The notes: generated by a model from the letters alone, not told the origin. Shown: positions 1 through 6,169, counted from the first letter of the stretch. The stretch: 8,707 nucleotides of DNA from an uncultured Ruminococcus sp. (GCA_900543105.1 UQQA01000107.1:1-8707), one strand, 5' to 3'. Made by a program: numbers and translations.

Positions 1-32
1 TTTTTCCTTTATTTTATTGGTGTTTAGTATTA
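1..32. repeat. Left copy of the 32-bp terminal inverted repeat
   Basis: This segment is the reverse complement of 8656-8687 with one mismatch (T9 against C8679), so 31 of 32 bases agree. The match stops at base 33 on the inner side; on the outer side the window ends, so the repeat may be longer. Read outward it begins TAATACTAAACACCAATAAA. Its first three bases, read outward, are the TAA stop codon of the nitroreductase, so the repeat edge coincides with the gene end. It could be the end of an insertion element, a recombination site, or a repeat at which an assembly stopped. Confidence 0.85.
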
Positions 33-872
33 ATTACGCATTGAATTAAACGACATTCTCTCCTCGAACGGTATTTTTTTCGGAGCGACAGGCTCGGATT
101 CCGATATGCCTATCGGGAGGAAGCAGACAAGCTCATACTCATCGGGGACATTCAGTATCTTCGCCATTTTCCCTGCGATATCGTCCGTATCGGTAATATG
201 ACCCTCTATCCAGCAGCTTTGGTAGCCGAGTTCCACTGCGGCGAGAAGCATATTTTCTATTGCGGCGGAATAGTCCTGCACGGAATAGCACTTATCCCGA
301 TAAGCAAAAATGCGTCTTGTAAGGACACATATCATCGCAGGCGCTGTTTCGCCGACGGGTGGGTCAATAACAGCATGGAGCTTTGACATGACCTCGGGGT
401 CATCAACGGCGATAAGGCTCGTTGTCTGCTTATTACAGCCCGAGGGTGCGGCAAGTCCTGCTTTCATGATTGTGATAAGGTCGGTTCTCGGAACGGGTGT
501 CGGCTTGAATTTTCCGCGGTAGCTGTGTCTTTTATTGATAATTTCTATTGCTGTCATTTTTCTCCTTTTCTTCGGTTCCGGAAGTTCGGGATAAACTTCC
601 TCAAAAAGCTTTTGCAGGAAAGCTTTATCGTCAACTTCTTCGCACAGTATCATATCCTTTGCGCCGTCATACGGCGGTTCGTGCGGTGCGTTCGGCATAA
701 GCTTTTCCGCGCTCGGGGTAGGCTTTATCAGCAAACGGTCGTCGCAGACATAAGCGGTTATCTTTCCTTTATAATAGATGATATACTCCCCCATCATCTG
801 CTTATAGGTGATATTTTCGAGGTTTGAGAGCTGTTCGAGGACATATCCGAGAAATTCTTTCCGTGACGGCAC
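30..872 (-). CDS. TfoX N-terminal domain fused to nitroreductase
   Basis: A 280-residue protein read from a GTG at 870-872, preceded by AAAAAGGGGGAG six bases upstream. A GTG at 893 would lie about 5 nt from the predicted transcript start without a ribosome site. Residues 1-105 form a TfoX N-terminal-like domain (MMGEYIIYYKGK, DDRLLIKPT, PYDGAKDM) ending in the basic PEPKKRRK tail with which stand-alone members usually end. Residues 106-280 are a nitroreductase-fold FMN oxidoreductase, with the FMN-phosphate signature KRHSYR, the APSGCNKQ motif and a late PIGIS strand. Nitroreductases use NAD(P)H to reduce nitro compounds, quinones or similar acceptors; the substrate here is unknown. The joint falls where two adjacent genes would normally meet, and a ribosome site plus ATG remain inside it (555-567), so the second half may also be made alone. 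The stop codon lies in the terminal repeat, so the last residues may not be native. Confidence 0.9.
   Translation of the reverse strand: MPSRKEFLGYVLEQLSNLENITYKQMMGEYIIYYKGKITAYVCDDRLLIKPTPSAEKLMPNAPHEPPYDGAKDMILCEEVDDKAFLQKLFEEVYPELPEPKKRRKMTAIEIINKRHSYRGKFKPTPVPRTDLITIMKAGLAAPSGCNKQTTSLIAVDDPEVMSKLHAVIDPPVGETAPAMICVLTRRIFAYRDKCYSVQDYSAAIENMLLAAVELGYQSCWIEGHITDTDDIAGKMAKILNVPDEYELVCFLPIGISESEPVAPKKIPFEERMSFNSMRN
555..567 (-). promoter_or_regulatory. Internal ribosome site and ATG for the nitroreductase half
   Basis: On the minus strand AAGGAG (562-567) is followed by AAAA and an ATG (555-557) that opens the nitroreductase sequence MTAIEIINKR. It lies at the exact domain border of the fusion. 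Initiation here would give a free 175-residue nitroreductase, the usual size for that family. The four-base spacer is short but usable. The bases also encode the basic linker KKRRK, which is purine-rich anyway, so chance is possible. Confidence 0.6.
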
Positions 873-904
873 TGCATTCTCCCCCTTTTTCACTGTTTAT
901 TTGT

Positions 905-933
905 ATTGTATCACAGATTCACGGAAAATTCAA
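905..933 (-). promoter_or_regulatory. Promoter for the TfoX-nitroreductase gene
   Basis: Minus-strand TTGAAT (928-933) and TACAAT (905-910) are separated by 17 bases, a close fit to the vegetative sigma-A consensus. The predicted transcript starts near 898 and leaves about 26 nt before the GTG at 872, which supports that start over the one at 893. Confidence 0.75.
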
Positions 934-963
934 GCTTTTTCTCGGGCAAATGCGCTAAACCGC

Positions 964-992
964 TTGCAATATGCGCTTTAGTATGGTATAAT
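964..992 (+). promoter_or_regulatory. purB: Promoter for purB
   Basis: TTGCAA (964-969), a 17-base spacer and a perfect TATAAT (987-992), with TG one base upstream (984-985) as an extended -10. The predicted start is near 999, giving a leader of about 40 nt. That is too short to hold a purine riboswitch. Confidence 0.85.
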
Positions 993-1037
993 TGAGATAT
1001 GATTTTCGTTTATATTATGAATTAGGAGTTGTTTTTG

Positions 1038-2471
1038 ATGTCTTTTGATAGCTATGAATCCCCTTTCTGCACCAGATATGCAAGCAAGGAAATGCAGTAT
1101 ATCTTCTCCGCAGATAAAAAATTCACCACCTGGAGAAAGCTTTGGGTCGCTCTTGCAAGGGCTGAAATGAAGCTCGGTCTTCCCATTACTCAGGAACAGG
1201 TGGACGAGCTTGAAGCAAACGTTGACAACATTGACTATGCTGTTGCCGCTGAGAGAGAAAAGCTCGTCCGTCATGATGTTATGGCTCACGTTTACACCTA
1301 CGGTCTTGCCTGCCCCAAGGCTAAGGGCATCATTCATCTCGGTGCTACTTCCTGCTACGTTGGCGACAACACCGACATCATCATTATGCGTGATGCGCTC
1401 AAAGTTGTAAAGAGAAAGCTCATCAACGTTCTCGGTCAGCTTTCCGAATTCGCTATGGAATACAAAGATATGCCTGCACTTGCTTACACTCATCTCCAGC
1501 CTGCACAGCTCACAACTGTCGGCAAGCGTGCTACACTTTGGATGAATGAGCTTCTTATGGATCTCAACGAGATCGACTACAGGATCGAAAACCTTGCGCT
1601 CCTCGGCTCAAAGGGTACAACGGGAACTCAGGCTTCATTTATGGAGCTTTTCGAGGGCGACACGGACAAGGTAAAGAAGCTTGAAGAGCTTATTGCAGAA
1701 GAAATGGGCTTCGACAAGGTAGTTCCCGTATCAGGTCAGACCTATTCGAGAAAGATAGATTCACAGATCGTTGCTACTTTGAGCGGTATCGCACAGTCGG
1801 CAATGAAGTTCGCTAACGATATGCGTATCCTCCAGAACTTCAAGGAAATGGAAGAGCCGTTCGAGAAGAACCAGATCGGCTCGTCCGCAATGCCTTACAA
1901 GAGAAATCCTATGCGCTGTGAGCGTATCACTGCTCTTGCGCGTTACGTTATGATCGACTCGCTCAACCCTGCATTCACCGCAGGCACGCAGTGGTTCGAG
2001 AGAACGCTTGACGACTCGGCTAACAAGAGAATTTCCGTTGCGGAGGGCTTCCTTGCGATCGATGCTATCCTCAATATTCTTATCAACGTAACCTCGGGAA
2101 TCGTTGTATATCCAAAGGTTATCCGTGCAAGGATCATGAAGGAGCTTCCGTTTATGGCTTCCGAGAACATTATGATGGACGCTGTAAAGAGAGGCGGCGA
2201 CAGACAGGCTCTTCACGAGAAGATCCGTACCTACGCAATGGAGGCAGGCAAGCAGGTCAAGGAATTCGGACTTGAAAATGACCTTATCGAGAGAATTCTC
2301 GCTGACCCTGATTTCAAGACTTCGAGAGAAGAAATTGAGGCTATTCTCCAGCCTGAACATTTCACGGGCAGAAGCGCACAGCAGACCGAGGAGTTCGTAA
2401 ACGGACTTATCAAGCCTATCCTTGAAGCTAACAAGGACATTATGGGTGAAAAGGCAGAACTGACAGTTTAA
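1038..2471 (+). CDS. purB: Adenylosuccinate lyase (PurB)
   Basis: A 477-residue enzyme of the fumarase/aspartase superfamily, of the longer ADSL type. It removes fumarate from SAICAR in purine synthesis and from adenylosuccinate in the IMP-to-AMP branch, in the cytoplasm as a homotetramer. Visible family motifs are HDVMAH (79-84), HLGATS (100-105), THLQPAQ (151-157, containing the catalytic His region) and the lyase signature SSAMPYKRNP (282-291), whose serines sit on the mobile catalytic loop. The ATG at 1038 has AGGAG nine bases upstream (1024-1028); a TTG at 1029 in the same frame directly abuts that site and is not a credible start. The gene is alone on its strand, has its own promoter, and is followed by a hairpin terminator about 115 bases downstream. 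Nothing is missing or damaged. Confidence 0.98.
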   Translation: MSFDSYESPFCTRYASKEMQYIFSADKKFTTWRKLWVALARAEMKLGLPITQEQVDELEANVDNIDYAVAAEREKLVRHDVMAHVYTYGLACPKAKGIIHLGATSCYVGDNTDIIIMRDALKVVKRKLINVLGQLSEFAMEYKDMPALAYTHLQPAQLTTVGKRATLWMNELLMDLNEIDYRIENLALLGSKGTTGTQASFMELFEGDTDKVKKLEELIAEEMGFDKVVPVSGQTYSRKIDSQIVATLSGIAQSAMKFANDMRILQNFKEMEEPFEKNQIGSSAMPYKRNPMRCERITALARYVMIDSLNPAFTAGTQWFERTLDDSANKRISVAEGFLAIDAILNILINVTSGIVVYPKVIRARIMKELPFMASENIMMDAVKRGGDRQALHEKIRTYAMEAGKQVKEFGLENDLIERILADPDFKTSREEIEAILQPEHFTGRSAQQTEEFVNGLIKPILEANKDIMGEKAELTV

Positions 2472-2498
2472 TTCGGAATGCGGAATTCGGAATGCGGA
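2471..2498. repeat. Two tandem copies of a 14-bp unit after purB
   Basis: The unit ATTCGGAATGCGGA occurs twice in perfect tandem (2471-2484, 2485-2498), followed by a partial third unit, ATT. It starts at the last base of the purB stop codon. The unit contains the smaller echo CGGAAT/GCGGAAT. It looks like a simple-sequence expansion with no coding role. Confidence 0.8.
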
Positions 2499-2532
2499 AT
2501 TATTTTTGTTCCGTGAGTTTATTTTGAATATC

Positions 2533-2556
2533 GTAGGGTACGGTTTTCCTGTCCCG
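2533..2556. repeat. Degenerate copy of a GC-rich palindromic repeat
   Basis: This 24-base segment matches the reverse complement of 2673-2696 at 21 of 24 positions, starting with GTAGGG and ending with GTCCCG. It has lost part of the internal palindrome that the other copy keeps. The pair encloses the terminator hairpin and could mark the two ends of a short 164-bp mobile repeat. Confidence 0.6.
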
Positions 2557-2584
2557 CGCCGCAAGGCGTTTATGAAATAAACGA

Positions 2585-2635
2585 ACAAGCCTGTTTTCAA
2601 GGTAAAACCTTTGAAAACAGGCTTGTATTTTTATT
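2585..2635 (+). terminator. Intrinsic terminator downstream of purB
   Basis: The left arm (2585-2603) and right arm (2607-2626) pair over 19 base pairs with a single bulged A and an AAA loop, followed by ATTTTTATTATT. This is a strong terminator for purB read-through. The opposite strand has the same stem but only a weak T-rich tail (TTCGTTTATTT), so it may also help stop transcription leaving the DUF1934 gene. Confidence 0.8.
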
Positions 2636-2672
2636 ATTAACGTATTTTGTGTGCCGAAAATCGTTCGCGATT

Positions 2673-2696
2673 CGGGACGGGAAACCCGTCCCCTAC
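2673..2696. repeat. GC-rich palindromic repeat, intact copy
   Basis: The core is a perfect 8-bp hairpin, GGGACGGG / CCCGTCCC (2674-2681 with 2685-2692), around AAA, followed by CTAC. The same CCCCTAC tail follows the palindrome at 2738-2758, and a degraded inverted relative lies at 2533-2556. Short palindromes of this style are scattered between genes in many Clostridia genomes; the assignment here is by pattern only. Confidence 0.65.
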
Positions 2697-2737
2697 AATT
2701 TTTCATGCGTTTTGCGCAACAAATTTGTGTATTAAAC

Positions 2738-2762
2738 GGGCGGATATAGAATCCGCCCCTAC
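2738..2762. repeat. Second GC-rich palindrome with CCCCTACG tail
   Basis: GGGCGGAT (2738-2745) and ATCCGCCC (2751-2758) form a perfect 8-bp stem with loop ATAGA, followed by CTACG. It has a different stem from the repeat at 2673 but the same 3' tail, so the two look like members of one palindrome family. The rest of 2472-2807 shows no credible gene; a 68-codon minus-strand frame there consists of these repeats. Confidence 0.6.
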
Positions 2763-2807
2763 GAAATATAGGTTTTCACACCAAATATGCGAAACAAAAT
2801 AATTGCA

Positions 2808-3236
2808 TTACGAATTAGTCATTATCTCAATATAGACCTCATTGTCCGAAACATAGCTTGAATTTATATCGACTGTGTATTTCAGATAAAGGTCGCCGCC
2901 GTCCGCGGTAAGGTTGTTGACTATCGACTGAGTGTAGATACCGATAGTCATATCTCCGTAGGGTGTGCCGTAATGGCAGTGGTGCTTTTTATCCTTTTCG
3001 ATGATAAGGTTCGTGCCTGCTTCGCCGCTCCGCACTATTGAGGCACTTTCGTTGCCGAATGCGGTTATTTCCGTGCGAGCGCCCTCAAAACCGGTTGCTT
3101 CGGTTTCGTCATAGGCAATTCTGAAGCCGCCGCCCTTCACGGTGGAAAAGGTTGCGCCCGTTATGAGCTCGGTCTCACTTCTTTCCCTATCTACCTGCTG
3201 AACGCCTTTCAGCGTTATTGTAACATCTTTTTTCAT
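2808..3236 (-). CDS. YwiB-like DUF1934 protein
   Basis: A 142-residue protein of the DUF1934 family, the same length as Bacillus subtilis YwiB. The family has a calycin-like beta-barrel and no assigned function. Visible signs are alternating beta-strand sequence, the conserved centre IVRSG (68-71) through HCHYGTPYGDMTIGI (86-100), and the closing strands DLYLKYTVDIN. There is no signal peptide or membrane segment, so a cytosolic protein is expected. The ATG at 3234-3236 is preceded by AAGAGG at six bases. An in-frame extension to 3338 reads through the terminator and the end of murI as basic nonsense and is not real. The gene follows murI on the same strand, but a terminator lies between them and ends 13 bases before the ATG, so expression probably depends on read-through or a promoter inside murI. 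Confidence 0.85.
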   Translation of the reverse strand: MKKDVTITLKGVQQVDRERSETELITGATFSTVKGGGFRIAYDETEATGFEGARTEITAFGNESASIVRSGEAGTNLIIEKDKKHHCHYGTPYGDMTIGIYTQSIVNNLTADGGDLYLKYTVDINSSYVSDNEVYIEIMTNS

Positions 3237-3249
3237 ACTTGACCTCTTA

Positions 3250-3288
3250 GAAAAAGCCGCCGATCGTGGCTTTTGGCATCGGCGGTTT
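3250..3288 (-). terminator. Terminator between murI and the DUF1934 gene
   Basis: The minus strand has ACCGCCGAT and ATCGGCGGC arms (core 3257-3264 with 3278-3285, 8 GC-rich base pairs) followed by TTTTT. It begins seven bases after the murI stop. The plus strand also has a T-run after the stem, so it is formally bidirectional, but only minus-strand genes flank it. The ribosome site of the DUF1934 gene begins two bases after the T-run, so it could act as an attenuator. Confidence 0.8.
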
Positions 3289-3294
3289 CTTTTT

Positions 3295-4122
3295 TTATGT
3301 GAGCGAGATAAGTTCCTCTGTTTCGACTTTCCCGACATTTTCCTTTATTTTTTCACCGAGGAAGCTTTCAGCGTTTTCCCTGAACATTTCGGTGCTGTCC
3401 GATGAATAGAACACCGTTTCGCCCCCGGTTTCACGCTCTGCGAGCATATCATGTCTTGTGAGGTATGCGCAGGCGAACTTTGCGGCTTCTCTTCCCGAGG
3501 ATATAAGCTCAACATTTTCGCCCATATAATCGGCTATAACGTCCTGCAATATCGGATAGTGCGTACAGCCGAGGATAAGCGTATCTACGCCCTCACGTTT
3601 GAGCGGTTCGAGATACTGCTCTGCGACAAGCTGTGCGACCTTGTTGTTTCTGTCCGCAAAGCCGTTTTCAACGAGCGGCACGAACAGCGGACAAGCCGCG
3701 CCGACTACTGTGAGTGACGGTTTTATCGTGCGGATAGCCTTTGCATAAGCGCCCGATCTTATCGTTGCGGCTGTTCCGATAACGCCTATCTTTCCGTTCC
3801 TCGTTTTAGCGCAGGCGGTCTGCACCGTCGGCAGGAGGACCCCCGTGAACGGTATGCCATCGGCATCTTTTTTATCCATTCCCACGACAGACGAGACCGT
3901 ACCGCAGGCGGCGATTATCATTTTGACATCGTGCTTTTTCATAAAGGCGATATCCTGCATCGCATATTCCATTATGGCTTCACGGCTTCGCGAACCGTAA
4001 GGCAGGCGCGCTGTATCGCCGAAGTAGATGATGTTCTCATTCGGCATAAGACTGCGCAGTTCCTTATAGCAGGTCAGACCGCCCATTCCCGAATCGAAAA
4101 CTCCGATCGCTGAATTATTCAT
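3295..4122 (-). CDS. murI: Glutamate racemase (MurI)
   Basis: A 275-residue racemase that converts L-glutamate to D-glutamate for peptidoglycan, in the cytoplasm and without cofactor. Motifs in order are DSGMGG (10-15, including the catalytic Asp10-Ser11 pair), YFGDTARLPYG (33-43), the first catalytic cysteine in AACGTVSS (Cys73) and the second in GCTHYP (Cys186). The first cysteine motif reads CGTVS rather than the textbook CNTAS; I recall this variant from other Clostridia, so activity is still expected. The length is normal. The start ATG lies 22 bases after the ddl stop with only a weak GAGAG ribosome site, suggesting co-transcription and translational coupling with ddl. A terminator follows directly. 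Confidence 0.95.
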   Translation of the reverse strand: MNNSAIGVFDSGMGGLTCYKELRSLMPNENIIYFGDTARLPYGSRSREAIMEYAMQDIAFMKKHDVKMIIAACGTVSSVVGMDKKDADGIPFTGVLLPTVQTACAKTRNGKIGVIGTAATIRSGAYAKAIRTIKPSLTVVGAACPLFVPLVENGFADRNNKVAQLVAEQYLEPLKREGVDTLILGCTHYPILQDVIADYMGENVELISSGREAAKFACAYLTRHDMLAERETGGETVFYSSDSTEMFRENAESFLGEKIKENVGKVETEELISLT

Positions 4123-4144
4123 TTAAAGCAACTCTCTTTGCAAT

Positions 4145-5203
4145 TTAGTTATCCATAGCCGACTCGATAAGTCTGTCGAGAAGCTCGGGCTGTGAGATAC
4201 CCATATTTTCCATAAGCTTCGGGTACATACTGATAGGTGTGAATCCGGGGAGGGTGTTTATCTCGTTGAGAATGACAGTTCCGTCCTTTTTGAGGAAGAA
4301 ATCTATTCTTGAAAGGCCGGAACAGCCGATAGCCCTGAATGCTTTGAGAGCCGTTTCACGAATTTCGTTTTCGGACTCGGCAGGGATATCCGCAGGAATA
4401 TTTATTCCCGATGTGCCTAAGATATATTTTGCGTCATAATCGTAGAAATCATTGCAGGAAATAATTTCGCCCACTCTTGAAGCGAACGGCTTATCTGTGC
4501 CGAAAACAGCACATTCAAGCTCCCTGCCCTCGATGAATTCTTCAACGATGACCTTTTTATCGTGTGAAAATGCGAGCTTTATCGCATCTTTGAGCTGCTC
4601 GAACGAGCCTGCTTTGTTTACGCCGACCGAAGAACCGCTGTTGCAGGGCTTGACGAAGAGAGGAAAATCGAGTTCGTTGATGATATTCTCGCAAATTTCA
4701 TCGAGCTGACCGAGGTCGGATTGGCGGACAACTGCGTGTCTTGCCATGTGAATGCCTGCGGCTTCGAGAATAGTGTGCGTAACGGCTTTATCCATACAAT
4801 CGGCAGAGGCAATGACCTTACAGCCGACATAAGGTATTCCCGAAAGCTCGAGAAGTCCCTGAATACAGCCGTCCTCGCCGTGCTGACCGTGGAGCGCGGG
4901 GAAAACAACGTCTATTTTCGTTATCGAATATGTACCGTCAACGATCTTTACGATGCCCTTGTACATCGGGTCGGGAAGAATTACCGCCGGAACGCAGTCG
5001 GGGTTGGATTCCCAGTTGCCCGAGGTTATCATATTAACGTCGCCGGGATAGAACAGCCAGCGGCCTTTTTTCGTGATGCCGATAGGAATGACCTCGTATT
5101 TATCGGCAGGGATAGCATTTATGATGTTAGTCGCAGAGATCAGCGAAATATCGTGTTCGTTTGAAACTCCGCCGAAGAGTACGGCAACCTTGATTCTGGA
5201 CAT
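4145..5203 (-). CDS. ddl: D-alanine--D-alanine ligase (Ddl)
   Basis: A 352-residue ATP-grasp enzyme that joins two D-alanines for the peptidoglycan pentapeptide end. Signs in order are FGGVSNEHDIS (10-20, with the substrate-binding Glu16), ALHGQHGEDG (103-112), the ATP-binding segment FVKPCNSGSSVG (183-194), the omega-loop FYDYDAKY (253-260) and the metal-binding NEINTLPGFT (313-322). The omega-loop tyrosine (Tyr260, corresponding to E. coli DdlB Tyr216) is kept; depsipeptide-forming ligases replace it. True D-Ala-D-Ala activity is therefore expected, not D-Ala-D-Lac. The ATG has AGGAG nine bases upstream and a consensus promoter. It is the first gene of a ddl-murI operon, so two D-amino-acid steps of wall synthesis are made together. 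Confidence 0.96.
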   Translation of the reverse strand: MSRIKVAVLFGGVSNEHDISLISATNIINAIPADKYEVIPIGITKKGRWLFYPGDVNMITSGNWESNPDCVPAVILPDPMYKGIVKIVDGTYSITKIDVVFPALHGQHGEDGCIQGLLELSGIPYVGCKVIASADCMDKAVTHTILEAAGIHMARHAVVRQSDLGQLDEICENIINELDFPLFVKPCNSGSSVGVNKAGSFEQLKDAIKLAFSHDKKVIVEEFIEGRELECAVFGTDKPFASRVGEIISCNDFYDYDAKYILGTSGINIPADIPAESENEIRETALKAFRAIGCSGLSRIDFFLKKDGTVILNEINTLPGFTPISMYPKLMENMGISQPELLDRLIESAMDN

Positions 5204-5238
5204 TTTTTACCACTCCTATGGTTTTTGTCACAAAGACG

Positions 5239-5257
5239 GCAAAAAGCCGCTTTTTGC
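5239..5257. promoter_or_regulatory. 19-bp palindrome at the ddl transcript start
   Basis: On the minus strand GCAAAAAGC and GCTTTTTGC are inverted copies around one G. The first base falls near the predicted +1 of the ddl promoter. It could be an operator, or a hairpin protecting the 5' end of the mRNA. An alternative overlapping stem, CGGC / GCCG around TTTTT, competes with it. Confidence 0.45.
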
Positions 5258-5263
5258 ACAAAT

Positions 5264-5293
5264 ATTATATCACATTTTTGGTGCTAAAGTCAA
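5264..5293 (-). promoter_or_regulatory. Promoter for ddl-murI
   Basis: Minus-strand TTGACT (5288-5293), an 18-base spacer and a perfect TATAAT (5264-5269). The predicted start near 5257 leaves a leader of about 54 nt, beginning with a palindrome and ending at the AGGAG site. Confidence 0.85.
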
Positions 5294-5343
5294 GCATTTT
5301 TCAAACTTTGCGGCAATGTTTGGGCAAAATTTCCTTGTAAACA

Positions 5344-6081
5344 TCAGACGGAAATATAATCAGCCGCAGCATAGCCCGTCATACCGCCGTAGCTGACAAC
5401 ATACCAGTTTCCCGTCTGACCGAGGACAGTCACCTCCGCACGGTTCGGGATAACGCCGACAACACGGGCGTTGGTGTTCGGCAGGCTTCTGATATTGAGG
5501 TTCGAGCCGTCCGTTGTGACCGTTCCCGTCCGTGCAGGCACGGCTTCGACGAAAGGTATGCCGAAGTAGTCGCAAAGCGCTTGGACGAGGTTTCGTGCAA
5601 TTGACTGCGTGTTAGACTTTATCCATTCTGCGTCCTCGGGGTTGTCGTGATAGCCAAGCTCGCAAAGCACCGCAACAGCGCGCGTCTGCGTAACTTCTCC
5701 GAGTGAGGTCGTGGGAAGTGTGTTGACCTTTGATGGGTTCGGATAGATATTTTTGAGGTTGTTGACGATGATATCTGCGAGCCTTTCGCTCTGTGCCGAA
5801 TAGGGAGAGTAGTAGATATCGATGCCCGAAAGTATGCCTGCGAAGCGGCCTCCGCCTGCGTTTGAGTGAAGTGCAAGGTGGACATCATAATAGCGTGAAT
5901 TTGAGTCTGCAATAGCTCCGCGGACATCACGGTCGGGTTCGTTGCGGCTGTAGGTTATACCCGAAGAGCGCAGATAGGGTTCCATAGCATCGGCGATAAG
6001 GTTCATCTGCTGCTCCTCGTTTCCGCCGTTTACATATTGGTTCCACTGCTGCGTTGACGGGCTCAGAAATACACTTGGCAT
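5344..6081 (-). CDS. N-acetylmuramoyl-L-alanine amidase with SH3b tail
   Basis: A 245-residue Amidase_3-type zinc hydrolase that would cut the bond between muramic acid and the stem peptide. The catalytic domain covers about residues 1-175, with acidic Glu22/Glu23 at the second metal-ligand region, HLALHSNAGGG (68-78, zinc ligand His72) and the catalytic glutamate in CELGYHDN (Glu141). Residues 184-245 form a bacterial SH3 domain (NLNIRSLPN, NWYVVSYGG, GYAAADYI), typical of wall binding. The first-strand zinc histidine of classical members is absent; the start reads FLSPSTQQWN, as in a clostridial/phage subfamily I recognise. There is no signal peptide, so export needs lysis, a holin or another route. 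AAGGAG lies eight bases before the ATG but is buried in a large hairpin (6086-6138). A small two-helix membrane protein gene lies just upstream. Confidence 0.9.
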   Translation of the reverse strand: MPSVFLSPSTQQWNQYVNGGNEEQQMNLIADAMEPYLRSSGITYSRNEPDRDVRGAIADSNSRYYDVHLALHSNAGGGRFAGILSGIDIYYSPYSAQSERLADIIVNNLKNIYPNPSKVNTLPTTSLGEVTQTRAVAVLCELGYHDNPEDAEWIKSNTQSIARNLVQALCDYFGIPFVEAVPARTGTVTTDGSNLNIRSLPNTNARVVGVIPNRAEVTVLGQTGNWYVVSYGGMTGYAAADYISV

Positions 6082-6138
6082 AAAAATATCTCCTTACATA
6101 GACTTGATAGCTTTGTTCAAGTTTATGCGGGGAGATAT
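6082..6138 (-). promoter_or_regulatory. Long hairpin sequestering the amidase ribosome site
   Basis: Minus-strand bases 6138-6117 pair with 6107-6086 in one register: AUAUCUCC with GGAGAUAU (8 pairs), then CC opposite AA, five pairs including one G-U, one A/C mismatch, six pairs (ACUUGA with UCAAGU) and a nine-base loop. The AAGGAG ribosome site (6090-6095) lies in the 3' arm. UUUUU follows (6082-6086), so the structure also resembles an intrinsic terminator placed immediately before the ATG. It may hold translation off, stop transcripts from the upstream gene, or both. Confidence 0.75.
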
Positions 6139-6169
6139 AAGGTTATGAATGTATATTAAAATGATCGTA

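Noticed and set aside
1029..1037. TTG start three codons upstream of the purB ATG
   Set aside because: It directly abuts the AGGAG site; the ATG at 1038 has the correct spacing.
993..1037. Purine riboswitch upstream of purB
   Set aside because: The leader is only about 40 nt and shows no three-way junction; promoter and RBS occupy the available space.
978..1493. 171-codon minus-strand frame antisense to purB
   Set aside because: Lies fully on well-conserved purB and its promoter, with no ribosome site or recognisable protein; a codon-bias shadow.
1761..2600. 279-codon minus-strand frame across the purB 3' end and repeats
   Set aside because: Antisense to purB and running through the tandem duplication and the terminator stem; protein-like features absent.
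3237..3338. 34-residue N-terminal extension of the DUF1934 protein
   Set aside because: It overlaps the murI end and encodes the terminator stem as basic low-complexity sequence; the internal ATG has an SD and gives the family length.
4721..5164. 147-codon plus-strand frame in ddl
   Set aside because: Antisense shadow of conserved ATP-grasp codons; no ribosome site.
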